A stretch of 10,033 nucleotides of DNA from Bdellovibrionales bacterium. Lineage in GTDB: Bacteria; Bdellovibrionota; Bacteriovoracia; Bacteriovoracales; Bacteriovoracaceae. Below the pieces are notes generated by a model that saw only the letters and a program-made list of their open reading frames with translations, ran no database searches and was not told the DNA's origin. Shown here in pieces: positions 6,903-10,033 of the stretch. The DNA is taken from NCBI GenBank assembly GCA_023250775.1, contig JAHFAA010000115.1:1-10033 (forward strand), given 5' to 3'. Position numbers and translations under genes: made by a program. Each line of letters begins with the position of its first letter. Position 1 is the stretch's first letter.

Positions 6903-7787
6903 ATGCTGATCTATTCAACGCTTTTAGTTTTTACCGCCTTGGTTTGGGGGCTCGGTTTTGTCGAGACCAAACGGCTCTTCGCCAATTTTACTCCTTTGGA
7001 AATTACCTTTTTGCGTTTTACTGTTGCCACAATTTTCTCCCTGCCGGTCTTTGCTCGACGAAAAACTTGGGCGATGTCGGGTCAACAAATAAGACGGGCG
7101 ATGATGATGGCCCTTCTTCTTTTTTTGGGAATGTATGTGCAGGCCTTGGGTTTAGTTTACACTTCCGCCAGCAAGAGTGGTTTTATCACGTCTCTCTATA
7201 TTGTTTTTGTCCCGCTGATTGAACTGATCTTTTTTAAAAAGAAAATTAGTATGATTTTTTGGGTGGCCCTTACCATCGCACTCTTCGGGTTGTGTTTCAT
7301 GAGCGGAGGACGTGTTGATGGTATAAATTTAGGCGATCTTATAACCTTGCTCGGCGCTTTTATTTTTTCCTTTCAAATCCTCTATCTCTCCCATGTGGCC
7401 TCGACCTATCCCCATCTCGATTCGATGGAGTTAAATGGGCTGCAATGTCTTTTCATCAGCATCTTCACCGGCATTGTCATCTTGCTGACTGGCCACATGC
7501 CCAAGCTCGATGTCCTCTGGCATGTGACCGATCACTTTTTTTCTTCGCCTTTATATTCACTTTTATTTTTGGGATTTTTTCCCAGCTTCCTGGCCCTGGC
7601 GGTGCAAGTGTATTGTCAAAAAAAGGTTGCCGCCCATCTTGCCGCCTTGGCGTATTTACTCGAATCGCCCTTCGCCGCTCTCTTTGGAGTGCTGATGTTA
7701 GGTGAACGTTTGACCTGGTTTGAATGGACGGGCTGCGGACTCATCGGTGCCGCTGTATTTTTTGTACCTTTTATGTACAGGAAGTAA
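6903..7787 (+). CDS. EamA-family (DMT superfamily) transporter
   Basis: This 294-residue inner-membrane protein belongs to the drug/metabolite transporter superfamily. It consists of about ten hydrophobic helices in two EamA repeats, the first over residues 1-133 and the second over about 143-290. Family hallmarks are the early VWGLGFVETK, the fourth-helix region YTSASKSGFITSLYIVF-VPLIEL (86-107) and, in the second repeat, LAYLLESPFAALFGVLMLGERLTW (249-272). Such proteins export or exchange amino acids, nucleotides or other metabolites; the substrate cannot be read from sequence. I chose the ATG at 6903 because the protein then starts at the first helix, as is usual, and has typical family length. 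The frame opens further upstream to a TTG at 6783, but those 40 residues are not EamA-like and have no ribosome site. No clear Shine-Dalgarno precedes 6903, so the start is the least certain point. Confidence 0.9.
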   Translation: MLIYSTLLVFTALVWGLGFVETKRLFANFTPLEITFLRFTVATIFSLPVFARRKTWAMSGQQIRRAMMMALLLFLGMYVQALGLVYTSASKSGFITSLYIVFVPLIELIFFKKKISMIFWVALTIALFGLCFMSGGRVDGINLGDLITLLGAFIFSFQILYLSHVASTYPHLDSMELNGLQCLFISIFTGIVILLTGHMPKLDVLWHVTDHFFSSPLYSLLFLGFFPSFLALAVQVYCQKKVAAHLAALAYLLESPFAALFGVLMLGERLTWFEWTGCGLIGAAVFFVPFMYRK

Positions 7788-7792
7788 GGTAT

Positions 7793-7820
7793 GCCGACGT
7801 GAGCAGGAGCGATCGTCGGC
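7793..7820. other. Hairpin between convergent genes
   Basis: GCCGACG (7793-7799) and CGTCGGC (7814-7820) form a perfect 7-bp GC-rich stem with a 14-base loop, in the 49-bp gap between the two convergent stops. Neither side has a T-run, so it is at best a weak or factor-assisted bidirectional terminator. Confidence 0.4.
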
Positions 7821-7836
7821 CGGCGATGAAAAGTGA

Positions 7837-8664
7837 TCAGTCGTGAGAAAAATATTCGTTAATTAACTGCTTGGCCTTTTGCTTGGCCAGCTTGCGGCAT
7901 TTAAAAACTGCTGCCAGATCACTTTGATTAATGCACTTATTTTTGGTGGAAATGCGTTTGATCAGAGTCTTAACGGTATAATCGGGCAATAATTTATTCT
8001 CTTTTTCCAGCGTTTCAATTTTTTGCTTGGTCACTTCACTTAAGAGAGGATCAACCGCACTTTTTTTCAAATCTCTTTCTGTAAAAAAATAATTGAGTCC
8101 CTTGGCCTGGGCCAGGGTTTCACCTTCCAGCGCAAAAGTGGCCTTGGTCTGCACGTCTCGAATAAAAATGTGTGAGTTAAGTTTCAACTCACGGGTAAGC
8201 TGCCAGTAGACATCGGCGTCAAAGGCGGCGTTGTCACCAAAAAAATATATCACCAGATTTTTCCGATCTTCCGAGGAAAGATCTTCAATAATTTTTGTGA
8301 TGGTCAGATATTTGTAAGTAAAGGTCGAGGTCGGTGATTTCAAATTGCGTAAATACATTTTTCCGGCAGGAAAATTATTTTTCTTTATAAATTTATCACC
8401 ATTAAAGATGGCGCGATATCCACCGGAAACGTAGAAGAAATCCACACTCTCACCCTTGGCCTCTAAGAGTCCTTTTAAATCTTGATACAAAACCGGCATG
8501 ACAGGGAAGGGTTCATTCTTTAAAAAATGGGCAATAACACCGAGTGAACTCATGTTGTTTGTCATCTTCATGGTGTCATCGATATCTGAGATGACCAGTG
8601 TTTTGGCCTGGCCGATATTAATAAGAAGAAGACTAAGAAGGCATAAATGGATGATTTTTTTCAT
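7837..8664 (-). CDS. Secreted App1/DUF2183-like HAD-superfamily phosphatase
   Basis: With the start at 8664 this is a 275-residue protein beginning with a clean signal peptide (MKKIIHLCLLSLLLINIGQA|K), so it should act in the periplasm or outside the cell. The catalytic HAD motif is SDIDDT at 26-31 (nucleophile Asp27, acid/base Asp29). VSGGY at 79-83 supplies the second motif, a Lys around 118 the third, and GDNAAFDADVY at 143-153 the Mg-binding acidic motif (Asp144, Asp149). The segment FIKKNNFPAGKMYLRN (92-107) matches the gF-P-x-G-x(3)-LR pattern of the App1 phosphatidate phosphatase/DUF2183 group. Members dephosphorylate phosphatidate or related phosphates; the substrate here is unproven. 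Residues 205-275 are a charged C-terminal extension with Cys 244 and 256. Two further ATGs upstream (8673, 8691) are in frame but would spoil the signal peptide. None of the starts has a Shine-Dalgarno. It converges on the transporter gene and diverges from the second HAD gene. Confidence 0.85.
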   Translation of the reverse strand: MKKIIHLCLLSLLLINIGQAKTLVISDIDDTMKMTNNMSSLGVIAHFLKNEPFPVMPVLYQDLKGLLEAKGESVDFFYVSGGYRAIFNGDKFIKKNNFPAGKMYLRNLKSPTSTFTYKYLTITKIIEDLSSEDRKNLVIYFFGDNAAFDADVYWQLTRELKLNSHIFIRDVQTKATFALEGETLAQAKGLNYFFTERDLKKSAVDPLLSEVTKQKIETLEKENKLLPDYTVKTLIKRISTKNKCINQSDLAAVFKCRKLAKQKAKQLINEYFSHD

Positions 8665-8671
8665 AACGGTC

Positions 8672-8677
8672 ATTATA
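8672..8677 (-). promoter_or_regulatory. Perfect TATAAT -10 element, suggesting a leaderless mRNA
   Basis: On the minus strand TATAAT is followed by seven bases and then the ATG at 8664, so transcription would begin at or next to the start codon. This fits the absence of any ribosome site. The -35 region (about 8694-8701) matches poorly, so the promoter call rests on the -10. Confidence 0.45.
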
Positions 8678-8707
8678 AGAGGGGCCGGCATTTTGCGGCA
8701 GAGACGG

Positions 8708-8716
8708 TGTAATAAT
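8708..8716 (+). promoter_or_regulatory. Extended -10 promoter candidate for the HAD-ffh pair
   Basis: TGTAATAAT has the TG of an extended -10 followed by AATAAT (5 of 6 to TATAAT). It would start transcription near 8723, giving a leader of about 60 nt with two small palindromes. No -35 is apparent, which extended -10 promoters tolerate. Confidence 0.35.
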
Positions 8717-8728
8717 TACAGAAACAAG

Positions 8729-8754
8729 CTATGCATAGGCCCTCGCCAGGGGCC
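8729..8754. repeat. 10-bp palindrome joined to a GGCCC/GGGCC hairpin
   Basis: CTATGCATAG (8729-8738) is a perfect palindrome. It abuts GGCCC (8738-8742) pairing with GGGCC (8750-8754) over seven bases. The pair lies between the divergent HAD phosphatase genes, so an operator or a 5'-leader structure is possible. There is no U-tract. Confidence 0.4.
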
Positions 8755-8784
8755 AATAAATTGTGCTACTTAACTTAGGACATA

Positions 8785-9447
8785 ATGAAATCTCTCAGCA
8801 CAAAACACATTGTCTTTGATTTTGACGGCACCCTAGTGGATTCCTATCAGGCCGTATTGCTTGGAGTTCAGACGGTCCTTTCGGAATTACTCGACCGACC
8901 GATTCTCTTTGATGAATTGAAACAGCACTATTCACCCCATCTTCCCCAACTGTTAAAAAATTTTAATATCCTTCCCACTGATCATGATTTAAGTCGACGC
9001 CTCTGCCTGAGATGGAGCGAATTAGCGCTGGAAATGGAATTCGACTACGTTCTTTTTCCCGGCATCCGAGAAGCGCTCTCAGAATTATCCGCCATGGGAG
9101 CGGCCCTCTATCTTTGGACTGCGCGCGATCGTGCCTCCGCTTTAAAAATACTGAGCAATCTTAGTCTGCATGAGACTTTTGCTGATGTTCGGTGTGGTGA
9201 TGATACCGAAATCAAACCCAGTCCAGCCGGTATTACCGCTATGGTTGGCCACATTCCCAAAAATGATGTGGTGGTGATCGGTGACTCGCACATGGATATT
9301 CTTGGTGCCAAAAGTTTTGGCTGCCGTTCCGTTGCCGCCCTCTGGTGCCAAGGGGCCAACAAGCAGACTCTTATGGAACATTATCCCGATTTTCTCGCCA
9401 ATACTCCCTTGGAGTGTTTGGCCATTTTAAAGCAACATTTTTGTTGA
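8785..9447 (+). CDS. HAD-superfamily hydrolase, phosphoglycolate phosphatase-like
   Basis: This 220-residue cytoplasmic protein without a signal peptide shows all four HAD motifs: VFDFDGTLVDS at 10-20 (Asp12 nucleophile, Asp14), LWTARD around 110-115 with Thr112, the Lys of EIKPSP at 144, and IGDSHMDILGAK at 165-176 (Asp167, Asp171). The helical cap between motifs I and II (about 20-88) and the overall length fit subfamily I enzymes such as Gph or PpaX. These remove phosphate from small metabolites such as 2-phosphoglycolate; the exact substrate cannot be assigned. Motif II reads TARD rather than the more common TN or SN, a modest departure. The ATG at 8785 is preceded by AGGA only four bases away. 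The TGA at 9445-9447 is 12 nt before ffh, so the two are probably co-transcribed, although no direct functional link is known. Confidence 0.85.
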   Translation: MKSLSTKHIVFDFDGTLVDSYQAVLLGVQTVLSELLDRPILFDELKQHYSPHLPQLLKNFNILPTDHDLSRRLCLRWSELALEMEFDYVLFPGIREALSELSAMGAALYLWTARDRASALKILSNLSLHETFADVRCGDDTEIKPSPAGITAMVGHIPKNDVVVIGDSHMDILGAKSFGCRSVAALWCQGANKQTLMEHYPDFLANTPLECLAILKQHFC

Positions 9448-9459
9448 GTTGGAGTTTTC

Positions 9460-10033
9460 ATGTTTGATTTTCTTAACGAAAAATTCTCCGAGGCCTTTAA
9501 AAGCATTGCCGGCAAATCAAAAATTACTGAATCCAATATTGAGGAAACTCTTTCGCAAGTAAAAAACGCCCTGCTCGTGGCGGATGTCAATTTTAAAGTG
9601 GTCAAAGATTTCATCGCCAAAGTAAAAGAAAAAGCTTTGGGTGAAAAAGTCATCCGCGGAGTCAATCCCGGTGAGCAATTTATCAAAATCGTTCACGATG
9701 AATTGGTGCAGATTATGGGCACCGAAAATACCGAGCTGGCCTTCGATGAGAAGAGGCCCTTGGTGGTTTTGGTTGTCGGCCTAAACGGTCAAGGTAAAAC
9801 AACCTTTTCCGGCAAGCTTGCCCTCTATTTGAAAGAACGAAAAAATAAAAAAGTGTGGTTGGTGCCCGCTGATACTTACCGGCCTGCCGCGAAGGAACAA
9901 CTAAAAGTTCTGGCCAACGCCGCTCAAGTTTTTTGTTATGATTCTGACCTGTCAATGACACCGGCCAATGTTGCTCGCGCTGGTGTGACCCAGGCCTTGA
10001 AAGAAAATGCTGAGGTCATCATCATCGATACCG
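9460..10033 (+). CDS. ffh: Signal recognition particle GTPase Ffh (N-terminal 191 residues, cut by window edge)
   Basis: Ffh binds 4.5S RNA and the signal sequences of nascent inner-membrane proteins and delivers ribosomes to FtsY. The visible part covers the N domain, with the family's ALL-ADV signature as ALLVADVNFKVVKDF (38-52), and most of the G domain. The P-loop is GLNGQGKTT (107-115), the second nucleotide motif is ADTYRPAA (137-144), and the stretch ends at IIIDT, the start of the DTAGR motif. The methionine-rich M domain lies beyond the window. The ATG at 9460 has GGAG five bases upstream. The usual Ffh P-loop is GLQGAGKTT; Asn and Gln at the two variable positions make it look slightly like FtsY, but the N domain clearly identifies Ffh. 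Full-length family members are roughly 450 residues. Confidence 0.95.
   Translation, partial: MFDFLNEKFSEAFKSIAGKSKITESNIEETLSQVKNALLVADVNFKVVKDFIAKVKEKALGEKVIRGVNPGEQFIKIVHDELVQIMGTENTELAFDEKRPLVVLVVGLNGQGKTTFSGKLALYLKERKNKKVWLVPADTYRPAAKEQLKVLANAAQVFCYDSDLSMTPANVARAGVTQALKENAEVIIIDT

Overview
The window looks like chromosomal DNA of a Gram-negative bacterium. It has type I signal peptides, a periplasmic-type HAD phosphatase and a proteobacterial-style Ffh. The overall style (moderate GC, large lineage-specific secreted/membrane proteins, a perfect sigma-28-type promoter) would fit a motile deltaproteobacterium-like or Bdellovibrionota-like organism. That placement is an impression, not something the sequence proves. 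I see no mobile element, CRISPR array, tRNA or rRNA.

Layout. (1) Positions 1-233 (+) hold the C-terminal end of a protein that begins before the window and ends in a Gly-rich stretch, one membrane helix and a Lys/Arg tail. An intrinsic terminator for it appears to lie inside the 3' end of the next, convergent gene. (2) Positions 242-6619 (-) hold a tight operon of three large paralogous proteins of 661, 728 and 731 residues. Each has a signal peptide, a GSGSG-rich mature N-terminus, five predicted membrane helices, a Cys-containing low-complexity linker, a charged helical domain and a shared C-terminal motif of the form DIS-x(8)-F-x(2)-I-x(2)-RYR-x(2)-A-x-P-x-FF. I do not recognise the family. 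The first two genes are coupled by an ATGA stop/start overlap and the next two are 13 nt apart. A textbook sigma-28 (FliA/RpoF) promoter, TAAA-N15-GCCGATAA, sits directly upstream of the first gene. (3) Positions 6620-6902 are a divergent intergenic region with several inverted repeats. (4) Positions 6903-7787 (+) encode an EamA/DMT-family transporter. (5) Positions 7837-8664 (-) encode a secreted App1/DUF2183-type HAD phosphatase, possibly on a leaderless mRNA. (6) Positions 8785-9447 (+) encode a cytoplasmic HAD hydrolase resembling phosphoglycolate phosphatase, followed 12 nt later by ffh (SRP GTPase), which runs off the right edge.

The right half is ordinary housekeeping and metabolic content. 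The three-gene membrane-protein operon is the notable part. Three diverged copies keep the same architecture and terminal motifs, which suggests subunits of one envelope complex. The promoter suggests co-expression with late flagellar/motility genes. Both points are inferences.
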